The translations under genes were made by a program, and so were the position numbers. From assembly GCF_964204645.1 (NCBI RefSeq), contig NC_134027.1, forward strand, positions 4,266,485 through 4,330,484: a stretch of DNA of 64,000 nucleotides, in the 5' to 3' direction. This document shows positions 1 through 13,300 of this stretch, piece after piece; the stretch's first letter is position 1, and every line of letters starts with the position of its first letter. The notes below the pieces were generated by a model. The model made no database searches, was not told the origin of the DNA, and was given only the letters and a program-made list of their open reading frames with translations. The DNA comes from Tubulanus polymorphus. Lineage: Eukaryota > Nemertea > Palaeonemertea > Tubulaniformes > Tubulanidae.

Positions 1-1255
1 AACAGAAAAACTTTTCATTTCATTTTGACGACATCACTATTAAGAATTTAAAAATGGCGATAGGTAACCATAGGTTCTAACCCCATTTGTTATGCTGCAC
101 GGCCACTCATTCGCTTTCATTTATCCATGTTATGTTATTCATTTGTGGTCACCAGATACGCATCTAAACACACCTTACGACATCTATTTATTTATACATC
201 TACTTTATTAAAACATCTATTCACCGATTCATGCATGGCAACTTCATTCTCACTGGGAACCGTTAACAAAAATATATGGTTTGCGAGTCAAGATATATAT
301 ACAGCTTTATCCATTTATTTCAATTATCAACATGAAAAAGTCATCTGCTGAAAATTACGTTACTCATTTTTCATGCAATTCATATGATTATAATAAGTAT
401 AATGGCGTGTTGTATATTACAAAGGACGATAGTCCAGATTGATAAATTTGCCGGGCCGTGGTGCCCTTCACTGGTGGCATCGCAATGAACAAGTTAGTTT
501 ACTCCCTGAAACCAGTTGATTCTACAAGTTTTCATCATTGTATCCTTAATCAGTTTCGTTTTTTTATCTGCATTAACTCGCTATGTGCGTGAGTTGGTTA
601 TTCATCAAGAGCTTTTCATCGTTTTGAAGTCGCTCGACCATTATTTCAGATAAATTCAAATGGATTTTTAAACATAACGGATAACTTTATGCATTATAAA
701 TTACTCTAAGAAAATTGAATATCGTGTAAAAAGGTTTATAAAAGATTTTATCTGTTCATTTTTCATAAATCTGAGCCAATCACGACACATCAAATATTTC
801 ACACAAAGTTTGCAATAAGTTGAAAGTTGAGCTCAATCATCAATAAATCTGTATTTTACTCATACATTTATTATGGATGTCGGAATATGAAATAAGATAT
901 GCGAACGATTTTAGGATTTTACATCTTATTCATCGTGGTTTCTATTTCGAAGATAATCCTTTTATCGTGATAGAAATCCTAATAGAAACAACAGAAAGAT
1001 GGCATCAATTAGTTAGATATGAAATTAGGTGTCAAGCAATACAAATACAATATCTTTCTTATCGATATATCCGAAACGTATTTGACATATTTCAATGCTG
1101 ATTTTGATGCCTGGGACCAGCTTCACAAATAGAATGAAGATTATTGCTGATATACAACCTTTCACCATTTGTTTTTTTTTAAATTTTTCAAAGACTCGTT
1201 ATAAATTAACTTCATTGGCTTTGTGGAACTGGACCCTGAGGTAAGATTATAATCA
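1..1255. other. 3' flank / 3' UTR of mGluR
   Basis: AT-rich. The part next to 1255 is probably 3' UTR of the minus-strand receptor. I see no other gene or repeat. Confidence 0.4.
867..872 (-). terminator. Possible polyadenylation signal of mGluR
   Basis: AATAAA on the minus strand about 384 bases after the receptor stop codon. The motif is common in AT-rich DNA, so this is only a candidate. Confidence 0.3.
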
Positions 1256-1368
1256 CTACACAGAGGCTAAACTGTCTTTGTCAAGATCGGTGTCGGTTTC
1301 TGTTGTTCCAAATCCACTGGGTGGCCCTTGTATATTCAATTTCACATGTTCATCACCCGATGATACAC
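1256..1368 (-). CDS. mGluR: mGluR coding exon 4: C-terminal tail and stop
   Basis: The acceptor TTCCAG|GTGTATCATC at 1369 completes a glycine codon left open by exon 3, and the frame runs 36 codons to TAG (1258-1256). The tail is acidic with a Thr/Asp run ([10 protein letters not shown]) and ends KDSLASV. Mammalian group II tails also end in a Ser-rich stretch with a hydrophobic last residue. Residue -2 is Ala, so this is not a standard class I PDZ ligand. The only support is phase, splice consensus and position, with no conserved domain. Confidence 0.8.
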
Positions 1369-4300
1369 CTGGAACGAAATACAAACCATTTTATTGAAGA
1401 TAATCTCAAATTGATCCCGTAAGCTGTCTTTCCAATAAACTCGATTGCGAAGAGAACGGTCAATTGATCAATTTATCAATCAACGATATCTAGAAACGAT
1501 GACCGAAGAATTAGTATCATGTCCGACACTGAATTCACAAAGATCGAAAAGATGCCAGACGAATTCAATTACAATATTGATTAACCACCGTTTAAGTATA
1601 GTCTCAACAGACACAAATGAAATTCGATTTCGGCAATTTAATTTTAAGAAGATAAGTAAGCTATAAATTGGCCATAATTGATGATGATTTATCTCGTCGA
1701 CAGCTAATGGCTCCATCGATATTCATTAATTTACCTCAAGGAGAACGTATTTTACGAATATATGCACTAGACACATCGCTTTTTAACAACCGTTAGGATG
1801 CAGGATTTATAAGAAATTGCAACAAACAGTTACAAAACTTTTCATTGACATGATGTACTTTACAAGACTCATCGACTAAAATGGACATTAAGATACTTAC
1901 ATGATTTGATTTCATTTGACGGGGACATACCTAAAATTGAGAAAAATATCATTTGATTACTGACATTAATCATGTTATTACAACGACGAAAAAACAGACC
2001 AGCGAAACTGGAACCTGTTCCCAGTTATTGCCACAACCCCTGATCTAACAGTAGACAAAACAAATATGTATTAATTTCATCCAATGACAATAATGAAGTT
2101 CTAATGGAAATAGATCAAAGATTGCTTAATTTACAATTTCACTTTATATAGATTATTTCAATCTTCAAATGCTACAGTAACTCTTACAGTAACAATGGTC
2201 GTCTAACCTAAAAAGAATCGTGAAATCAAAGTGCAAATAATCTAATACGAAGTGACACCCGTAAGTAAATTCGGTTTCACATGCGCATCTACTAACTCAG
2301 TATGTTTATGACGCAGAAGCAAAAAATGAATACATAAGAAAATTCAAGGCACAGGCCAGACGTCCGGATATTGGTCAAAGCATCTTTTGCAGCTTAAAGC
2401 AATTCTCGGGTGACATTAAGATCGTGGCGTTTGATTATCCCGAAGGTTGAAATAATTCCTCGCTCTTAGATCGGATAAGATCATCATTATTACGAAGTCG
2501 AATCAACCGTGATATTGTCATCGATGTCGTTTGCATCCGTGGGATTTGATGCAGGTGCGCATTTATTCTTGGCAGACGATCTTTGCTCGACAGCCAGAAC
2601 GAATTGATCGACAACTGTCGCCTGTGACATTTGACGTTCGCGCGGATTTGTGACGTCAACTCGATCACGAACCCAGACTGATACTTGAACCCACCACTTT
2701 TAAATTTCTTTCGAAAATGGAAGGAATAATGTTCCATTTCAATGTGCAAAGTAATCTGTATTAGCTACGTACATATCCATTCATGGTATGATATGCCTAT
2801 CTTTGGTAATTTCGTGACTCAAAAACACATGAAATCTTTTTACCATGAATACAAATCAATACAACCAGCCATATAAAGTAATCTAAACGTGATCTTATGA
2901 TATCATTGGTTCTTTGTAATATACAGATAAACCCAACATTATTGACTCGCCTAATAGTCTGTATGCTAAAGCAATTACGATAGTCATGCCGTTAAGGTCA
3001 GAGAGCCACCTCATATTCATTTCTTTGCCCGGACAATTTTTCCATCGCGTATCAAATTACTAACTGATGCGAAAAATGTTAGCGAATAAAGTCACTCGGG
3101 TCATGCATTAGTCATAGAGTATTCAGGGACGTTCATCAGATAATTTTATTTTCAGATATAGTAAAAACAAATTAATGACTAGGTTGTTCAATCATTATTC
3201 TTTCGAAGGTGATGCGAAAAGAAACATTGGCATATACGGGAATGATGTTTATGAGGTGACATGGCTGGTCACACGGGAGGCTCTGCATCCGCTGATATCC
3301 AAAAACAGTTCCCAAACGTATCGATGACTCGGTATAACATCTGAGACGGTCTGAGACACATCGTTCGTCTTATAGTAAGTTAATAGTCTTTAACATCTGC
3401 GACGCATTCGAGGCCCACAGTGTTAACCATCCTTTGAGCCATCTGAGCACGATTTAAGGGAATGTTATTTGTTAATAGATCAGAGGTTTTTACGAAGGCC
3501 TGTGAAGAAACTTCTTTTGATCCTGAAACAGCCTTCCTCCAGGAGTCCATGAACTTCCCTCCAGTGGTACTTCACATGATGAAACTTTCATATCATATAT
3601 ACCGCGTGATACTTAGTACTTGCGGCAAATTGAGACTGATGACAGAAATTACTAACACGGAAACCATATCAAGTTCGGTATAATTATTCGGAGATATTGA
3701 CGGTAATACGAAGCAATCTTCTCCAGTAACTTTCGCAAAAACATGTCAAAAAAGTAGAAATTGCGCTATTCAGATAAAAAGTCACGACATGTTTAGATTT
3801 GCTAAGAGTGTCTTAGGCTATAGTTTGTCTACGTTCTAGATGGTTACAAAAATAATTGTTCGTATACATGATGAAGCATGAATCAATGTTCATGGATTCG
3901 GCTGCAAAACTCGTCTTGATATTTCACAATGATAACTCATTAGAGGAGCACATGGATGACAATAAGGGCGACGGAATAGGACACCAATTTTACAGTCTGC
4001 ACACTTACTACTTCAGGTATATGAACATTTAATGACAGATAAGGAGAACTAGAGAAACGAGACAAAGAGGAGGTCCATTATTGGTATAAAAGTGATGAAT
4101 CCATTAGTAAATGATTCATCTCAATCAACAAATGCCCATCAAGATACAGTGCATATTTTCTGGCGGAATTTTTTTTTAATGTAGACAATTCTTTCACTGC
4201 AGACACGGATTCTAAAGTGAATTTTTGTGTCAGACGAAATGGAAGAGACTAGAATGAGAGTTTTACGGAGAAAATGAACACATACGGTGATAGAGAAGGA

Positions 4301-7300
4301 ATTGAAATCAAATCTACACTAAAAAGCAGGTTCGGGAACAATCTATTCCTGTGTACATATGTTATGTACTGATGGATTGTCACACACCAAGATGGGGTAG
4401 AAAGAATTAGACACCTTGGTGATTTAATGGTCCGGAGAGGACGGCTGTGACGTCAGTGATTTTTCGGCCTGTGCCCCGTGCTGACATACAATTAGTCGGT
4501 GACGAAGCTAAATCAAGATGAAGGTCAATGTGGTGGGTCTTACCGCCCTCATGAATAATCAATGGTTTCAAATGTTCACAACCGGCGTCTGCTGAAAGTT
4601 AAAAATCGAACATAACTTGAACAAAATTTTAAATTTGATACCCAATAGGTCTATATCCTTTCAGGGAATTACGATAAAACCAAAATAATTCGAATTTATA
4701 TTCAATACTTTTCACAAAGGGTAACGTTTCAACGTTGTATGCCGGTGGTAAGATAACGTGTTGTCAACATATTTTTATATAGAACCTTGTTGTTTAATTT
4801 ACATATCGGAACTCTAGGCTGGGAATCGATCTAAATCCAGTAGGATGGATGGGTGGGTACACGACGTGTATATCGGATATATTTTCATGTTGACATCGAA
4901 TAAGCATTACGCATTTTCGATCGACTCGATGGTATATGAACTTTCGAGAAATTGTATTTACACGCAAAGGGAATTTGGAACTAAACTGAATAATCCTATT
5001 ATTTCAGATGGACAGCATGGCAATGGAATTTCAACCGCATATTTGCCGGATATTTATATTGTATATATTGTATATATACAATGGATGTAAACGATGAATT
5101 AATAATTTCATCTATGTATTTGACAAGACTTTCCAAATGTATGCATCAACTCTTATACTAGGTTGTACCATAAATACTTCACTCGATTAGCATCACATTA
5201 TATCAATTTATTATTCAATTAATTCAGACTTTGTTCGTATTTAATATATTAGCATTAACGAGTTGAGAGCGTTCGATATCTTGCGCGAGGCTTTCTGAAT
5301 AAATTAATATATTGTTATGTTCGCTGGTTGTATCACCTATTGTACACTATAGACCATACATATTCTATGATCAGATCATACATTGATGAGTGATTATGAC
5401 AGGACACTTACCATGATTATTACCGGTTGTGCCCGCATTAGTTATACTGCTCGTATTTGTCTTTTTATAATGGGCAGAATTCATGGTGAGCTTTCGGACA
5501 TTTTTCTCTGGTTGGAAGACAATTATATACATTTTCGGGCCAAACAAACACACAAGTGTAACGGATGCACTCAAGCTAATCGACACGCATAGTGTCGTAA
5601 TTTGAATCTGAAAAATAAAAAGAAATGAAATTCTATTTAGTCTAAAGGAACACCTCTGCATATTCAGGGTTATCTGTCATATGGATATTGCAGAAAATCG
5701 AAAAGCGTTCGATGTAACAACGCTCAGCGATAGTCGCATACTTGTCTTCTCACATGCCAGTCATCAGAAATCCTCCGGGGATCCTCGGATCTCAGACGGA
5801 CAGTTTACCGTTTTTGTATGTGAAATCTACCGAATAGTTAAGCTACTGTTGCTGCCCATCAACAGCCATTTATTGTGAGAAAGAAATCAACGAGAAAAAG
5901 AAATCGTCGATCACCAGAGTACAGTATAATGCGTTTATATACCGGTATACATAAAGATTGATGGAGCAAATGCCTGACGTTATTGAGTTCATTTTGTTTG
6001 TGCGACTATTCACGTATCACTCGATTTCGAGATAAAACCGATTAAAACAGTAATTACAGTAAATATCCAGGGATTCATCCATCAACAAATCGAATTTTCC
6101 GTCTGTAAAGGTTGAATATCCCATACAAAAAGAGGGTATAGAACTTTTTTTTTCTAGGTACAAATCGGGTGCGTGGATTCAGAAACAGAAAACATCTCCA
6201 GTAAACTGTAACTATACATCACTCCAGTAACAGGTATAATCGGCCTTGAGGAAGTATCTTCATCTTCGTATCGACGAAGACGCCCCATTTCGAGCTTGTT
6301 GGAATGCAATCGATGAATCGTTTTAAATGCAAATTTGATAATCTCTGCCCGAACTGCCAATATTCGAAACTGTCATAAATAAAGGTACGTTTAACATTCC
6401 AATGGAATGAAGTACTTGAAATGCTCTTTTTGAACGTTTTCCTCGGTCAACAACTAATCAGGCAATAAAAATCATGTTCTAGTTTTTCTACAATCAGTTT
6501 TCTTTGGTCTATAGAGTGCTGACCCTAAAATATACATTTTTCTTTCCTGGGTTTCTACGCAATACGCAGTAATCCATGCAAATGTTTAATATCGTTCATG
6601 TGTGGAATAAATTACACTGTAACGTAATAACATGAACGATGCTCCACCGACAGGAAACCTAACAGGATATGATTTATTAGTAAGCTAGGTTTCGAAGCAT
6701 TTAGCAGAACCATCGTCAGATATGTTACGCAGGATTTGTGTTTTTCTCATATTTTCGACGCATGTTTTCGTTTTTTCAGCTAATCCTATAACTTCATCGT
6801 CGGGTAAGCAAAACGATTTGAAAGAATTGGTACCATCTAGGCACGTCTGTGATGGATATTTGATGGACTTCTTGTCTTGATAATTTCCTAAAAAGTTTAA
6901 GTGTAAAGTTGTGTGCATTATCATTTTTCAGACGATGAAGTCTGCAAGGATAATGAAGTCGAGTACAGCGGATTATGTTACGGTTTTTACAATGGCATCG
7001 TTACAATAAATAGCGCTCATAGGTTATGTCCTCTGTTTGCGAGAGGTAGTGTTTTTGCTGGGCTACAAAGCGAAAACGACCAAAACTTCATGATATCAGA
7101 GATGAAAAGAAGAAACTGGAAATCAGCTTGGACTGGAATAAAAGTAACTCACAGTGACTGGCACTGGGAACAAGGTACACAAGAATACGTATTTTTTTGA
7201 TAATCACATGTTATTAGCAGGGCTTCCGACACTTTTGTTTCACATGTTGAAACCTTGTAGTTTTACCATTATGGTATGCTCCTTCAACAATGCTTTAAAT

Positions 7301-10300
7301 AGGTCGGTAATTATCTAGCATATCATACATGTATATACCTGCCTATCATATCAACCCATTTATATGTCCCATGACACAACCAAAATATGATAGAATACGA
7401 TTCAAAAAAGATTTATGTATTCATTCTTGCGAAGGCAAAAATTAATTTATAGATTCGATCAATGTGTCAAATTTAAGAAGGTTTTAATCAATCGTTTACA
7501 AATCCCACTGTAGATGGTGAATTTATAGCAGCCCAAGGCTGTTTCGAAGACAACATCAGGACTAAGGGTCACGATCTGCCTCATCCTACACTGATAGAAA
7601 ATGGATCTCTGACTCCAATAGTTTGTCGAAACGCCTGTAGTAACTTATCTTCGAGCATGAAGTACGCTGGTGTGCAGGTGGGTTTCCTAAACGGGTTTAT
7701 TTCCAATGACGATAACAACAAAATCTTCACTATCTTACTATTTCATAGGCCGGCAATCAGTGTTGGTGCGGTGAGAATCATCTAAATAGTTACAGCACAA
7801 TACCGTGTAATACTCCTTGCGAAGGCGACCCAACACTGACGTGCGGTAACACAAACAGACGTAACTACATCTACCGTATCAAAGGTACGTACGTTTTAAA
7901 CTGCGTATAGATGTGACGACGTTACAACCAAAATTATTTCGATTCAATTTACGTTGACTGTAACAGGAGGATTTTCGTCATGGGAGCCAGAAATGATTAA
8001 TAGAGGACCCACAGAACCGATGTGTGCACTATTATCGGCGCCTTCCTTTAATTGGAAAGAACGACGCTGTTGGTCAACGGCAAAGTTCATATGCGTTTTA
8101 CCGTTCAGCCAAGGTCAGTTTATTGAAAATTGTTATCACTACGAAATGAAGATGATTTTCCATTCATTCCATTTTGAATTTCAGAATGTGATTATAACGT
8201 TCATGAAAATCATTGCCTTTATGTGAGCGAAGATGAGAAATCATGGTTCAAATCGCGCGAGACTTGCCACTCGCTGGGAGGACATTTATTGACTATCAAA
8301 TCACAAGACAAACAGGAAATTATGGTTAAGTTTCTGAAATTCGAACAGAGAAAAACATCAGACTACTGGATCGGCGCATCGAATTTCAACTGGAAGACGT
8401 GGAATGGTAAGTTACACTAATTGTATATTGGATAAGTTTTAGATGCGTGACAATTTTCGGACCAATATTGACGTTTTGTCTGAGTTTATGATAATTGTGT
8501 TTGACAGGTTCACAAGTGAGGTATACAGGGCCATGGTCTACGAACAGTTGGTTTATGGAGCACGGTGACGAAAAATGCGTTCAGATGACTTTCGACCGAG
8601 CAAATGATGAATTAGTTTGGAACGTCGTTTCGTGCAAAGCAGATTCCCATTACATATGTAAACGAGGTGGGATTACAATGAACCTGTGTGCGAAAGCATA
8701 ACGATGAGTAAATCTCGCCTAACTCAGACAATCTGGGACAGCCAAAATTGGTCCGAATTAAGCGAGGTCCGAGTTAACAAATGGAAAGAAATATTTTAGG
8801 AAGACAAGAAATAGTTTCACTTTTTTGTCCGAGTTGGCCATGCCCGAGTTAGGCGAGGTTGACCTGTATAGTGGTTGATTTGTTACGCAAATTGAACAAA
8901 TTCACTTTCAGTTCTAACCCGGAGGTTGAGGGAGAAACCAGTACCTATCGTACCAGCAGCTTTAAGTGCCACATCGTCAACGGTCGCACCGCCTCGTTTG
9001 ATTTTTGTATTGATCATGATCCTAAGTTCAACAGGTATATCCATCCAGGGTTACAGGGGAATTACGCCGTCTCCTGTTGTCAACTTCGATCGCAACCTAC
9101 GCATGTATTCTATTCCGTGTTTTATCAATTCTTTTCTGTTTTAGATATCGTCATTAAGGCTTAGCTACTACGCTGGATTCGAGTGACTCATATCGAACAT
9201 TTTGCGAAATCATGTTAAAAATGTCTGTTATCGTGGACCCAGTAAAGTTTATCAAAGTTCATGTTGGTGAAACATTCAACTGACATTTATGGAGCCGGAT
9301 CCTGCTTTGTAAATCCTGAAACATATGATACGTGTGAAATACAGTTACTTCATTTTCTTAAGTCAATGTAACATATTGAACTGTTTTACTTGGAATTTGT
9401 TTAGCGGTTTCTATTTCTGAAATTAACATCTAACCTGGCGATTTTCTTTGTCCTAAATCTACCTAGAATAAAAAAGGCAATCAATGCCGTTAGATATCAG
9501 AACCTAGATTTGTATTATCACCGCGTCGAGGTCGGATCGTATAAATCAAGATATTTTTCAAAGTTAGTTCTTATGAATAAGAAAGACTGTCAACGAGATA
9601 TCTGAAAAGAAAGTATGAATCTTGGAAGGACAGTTATCATAATGTTTCGTATGATGAGCATAATCTATTGTTCAAAATCTACGGTAGCAGGTAAGGCTTC
9701 ATATAGCTAGTTATTTCACGATAATGTGTTTACGTGTAACTTGGAGCAAAACTTGTTCTTTAACGTTATTTTGCATTTCATTTGTTCAAGGGAACGTTAA
9801 GGTATATTTTTTGAACACGGTGTTGTTGATTTTAGAAAATGAATTTTGTAAGAATGGTGAGTTGGAATACAACGGATTTTGCTATTATTTTGTCAATCAC
9901 CCAAATAACTACGACGAGGCTATTAAGCTATGTCCTATGATCATAAAGGGGAGAACATTCGCAGGGCCAGAAGATGAAAATGAAGAAGCATTCATGATAT
10001 CTGAAATAGTTAATAGAAAGTGGCCATCGGCTTGGGCTGGAGTTAGAATACAACATGGAGATTGGCATTGGGTGCAAGGTAAAAAGAATCAGAATCAACT
10101 CCTCTTGCATGGGTCCTTTGATTTTATATCTTACATCAATTCACATTGGTAGATAATCAGTTCATCGCGGCTCAAGGTTGTTATGAGGATGATGTGAGGG
10201 GAAGTCACATGTTCCCTTACAAAGCATCGATTAAGAACGGAACGTTGACGCCGATAGTTTGCCGGAAAGCTTGCCGGGATTTAAACTTCAATTATGCAGG

Positions 10301-13300
10301 ATTGCAGGTTGATATCTAAATTCTAAAGGATTCGTCATTATTTGAAACGAGTATACCATGTCAGCAAATATATTCCAATATTGACAGGCTGGAAACGAAT
10401 GCTGGTGTGGAGCAGTGATAGGTAATCATGGTTATAGCACGATAGCATGCAACGTGTCTTGCGACGGAGACCCGAAACTTTTATGTGGTAACTTAAAGCG
10501 TAACTATGTTTATCGCCTCGATGGTAAGTAATACACGATGAATACAATTTCTATAAACATTTAAGTACCGATTCATCTACATGCATATATTTTTGTATTG
10601 TATGCGTACTGTATTGTCAAGGGTATGTTTAACTATTCATATTCACATCATTTATATAAAAAGAAACGGAACTAATGAAACCTTGATTTCAGGAGGTTAT
10701 TCATCATGGGAACCTGGTTTGATAAATAAATGGGACTCGGAACCGCTTTGTGCAGTACTTTCTCTACCGTCGTACAATTGGAATGATCGCCTTTGTCAAA
10801 CTGAATATCTATATATTTGTGATTTAACTGTAGCTTCTAGTAGTAAGTTTAATGTTGAATTCATTACATAATAAAATTTCATTTTGACTAATGGTCGCAT
10901 GAAATATGTATGCTGCCAAAATGGCTTTTCATTTACAGAATGTGTACATTCTGATGTTGGTAATTTTTGCCTTTTAATCAGCGAAGATAAGAAATCATGG
11001 TTCAAATCACGTGAGACTTGTCACTCGCTCGGAGGACGTTTATTGACCATTAAATCACAAAACAAACAGGAAATTATAGCAGAATTTCTGAAGTCTCGTC
11101 AGGTGACTGTAGGTCCATACTGGATTGGTGCTTCAAATTTCAACTGGACGACCTGGCATGGTTGGTTGAAATGCTTCTATGGTCTGATCTCTATATCAAC
11201 GATGACTCGATTAATATTTTTGAATTTCTCTAGGGACTCCAATTATCTATACAGGCGAATGGGCCAAGGGAACTTGGATTATGAGATATGGTGGAAAAGC
11301 TAGATATGTTCAGATGACAGTGGATTCACTGAATAAAACAATTTGGAAACTGGTGCCCTCCACAGAAGTATCGTATTATATATGCAAAAGAGGTAATAAT
11401 CAACGTGCGAATATCAACTGAATACTGTAATTGATGACAGGGTTTTTCTATAGAAAATTATCCATTGAATAAAAACTGAAAGTTAAGTTGTTTACAGAAA
11501 AAAATCCATCACTGACGTCACCACCTTCATCGGCATCAACTACAGTTGGGATTACAACTAATTCAACCGTTCAAACATCAAACGTCGTGACTACATCACC
11601 GCAATCATTAACCAGTATTACTGCAGTCTCAGAGAATCCTACAGTAAAATCATCGTCATCATCATCTTTTACAGCAAATACACGGAAAAGACCAACAACC
11701 TCAACGACCACATCGGCAACTGCTAGCAACCCGAAGCAAAACTATAGTTCCTGGGGAGTTACCTTAGGTCTTGGGATATCGTTAGGACTCATGATTATCA
11801 TATTTGTCGTAGCAGCAATAGCAGTGTTCATTTACAGGTATTTAGGTTAGATTTGATTTTGCCAAATATGAGTTTTCTTTTATACTTTTAAACTCCATTA
11901 CATAACTGTTGGGCTGTCATATGAATTTGGCAAATCATTATTGTCATTTGGTTTTTAGAGAACGGCTTTTACGGTTGAGACAAGGTGAAATGCGACGCCA
12001 ATCTGCAAACGAAGATTTCGTTGACTCAATTGAAACAACGTCATCAACATACCCACTAACCTGATTCACAAATTCGTAATTCTTAAGCAAGTAGTTAATA
12101 TATTCTTCAGAGTTCGTCCAAAATAAAACTTTAAAAACCTTGAAACTCTTTTTACACCAATTTAGTTTGAATTACCATATCCATCTACTTATGATGATAA
12201 TATTTCTATTCCAGAAATGTGTTTGAGAAAAGAGTTCGGCACGGGCTATAAGTAATATTGTGAAGTGCATCGTTTTCACGGATAGCCGTGAACTAATACG
12301 AGGTTCAGACAAACTGGATTTTGAGAAAATCAATGCCTTGGGTAATAACTGAATGTAACAAATATACTTAACTAAAGCTTTAAGAAGATTGCTGATGATG
12401 GCGCTCTTTAACGATTTCGTCTTTGATCGGCGACGATGTTTTGCCTTCAGACATCGCTAGCGAATCGTTGGAGAAGATGTGTAAATTTGGCTGACATAGT
12501 TGCCTTATCGTATAATGGAATATTGATCAGGAAGATTTAAAATTTGCCGTTGGATTCTGAATTGCGGGAGCTTGATGTTGCTTAAATTAGACATGGGACT
12601 CTTTCGGAGCGGTATAGTCAATCCTGATTTATGACTGATTGTTAGCTCGGTAACAAATAGAAGATAATTCTTAGCGCTGTATTGAAGTCTTGCGCGGCTG
12701 ATTTGATAAAGTAGTCGTTTAGGTGTACGGCAAGTATACAGCGTGTCATTGTCAATAAAAGAATATTGAAAACTCTAAGATTCCTTCTTATCTAACAAGT
12801 GGTGAATGGTCGGCCGCATTTGAGGCAATCTGTTATTCTACTGATGTTGGTTTTCAGCTTTTTCTCAAACCAATAGAAGCAGGATTAGAAGTTTTTTTTA
12901 AAGAAACTATGCTCCTGGGAAAACTAAAATTCCCAATGCGTTAGAATATTGTGAAGAGATTTTCAATTCATTTCCTTGGCAACCGTATAAAAAAAACACA
13001 ACGTCACCAAATGAACCAAACGAAAATGAGCTCAACTTACTGTTATCGTCATTTTGGAACATGAAACGAAATGAATCTTCAACGAGATACCTTTCGATTG
13101 TGACTACCCATCTTCAACAATCAATTCTGGCATCTATATCAAACGACTCAACCAACCCGACAACGACTTGACGTTGACGATCATTGCAATCTCAGCGTAT
13201 GAGATATACCTGGCGGGAAACCCGATACGTCACTATATGTTATCTTTCATTTATAGAGTTAACTTGAACGGGATTGGGTACTGACTCAGTACTCACTCAC

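Noticed and set aside
6685-6924. 79-codon frame on the minus strand with an apparent acceptor and several cysteines
   Set aside because: It overlaps the plus-strand signal peptide exon of gene A (6722-6803), whose start, donor and phase fit the downstream exons; the minus frame has no partner exon.
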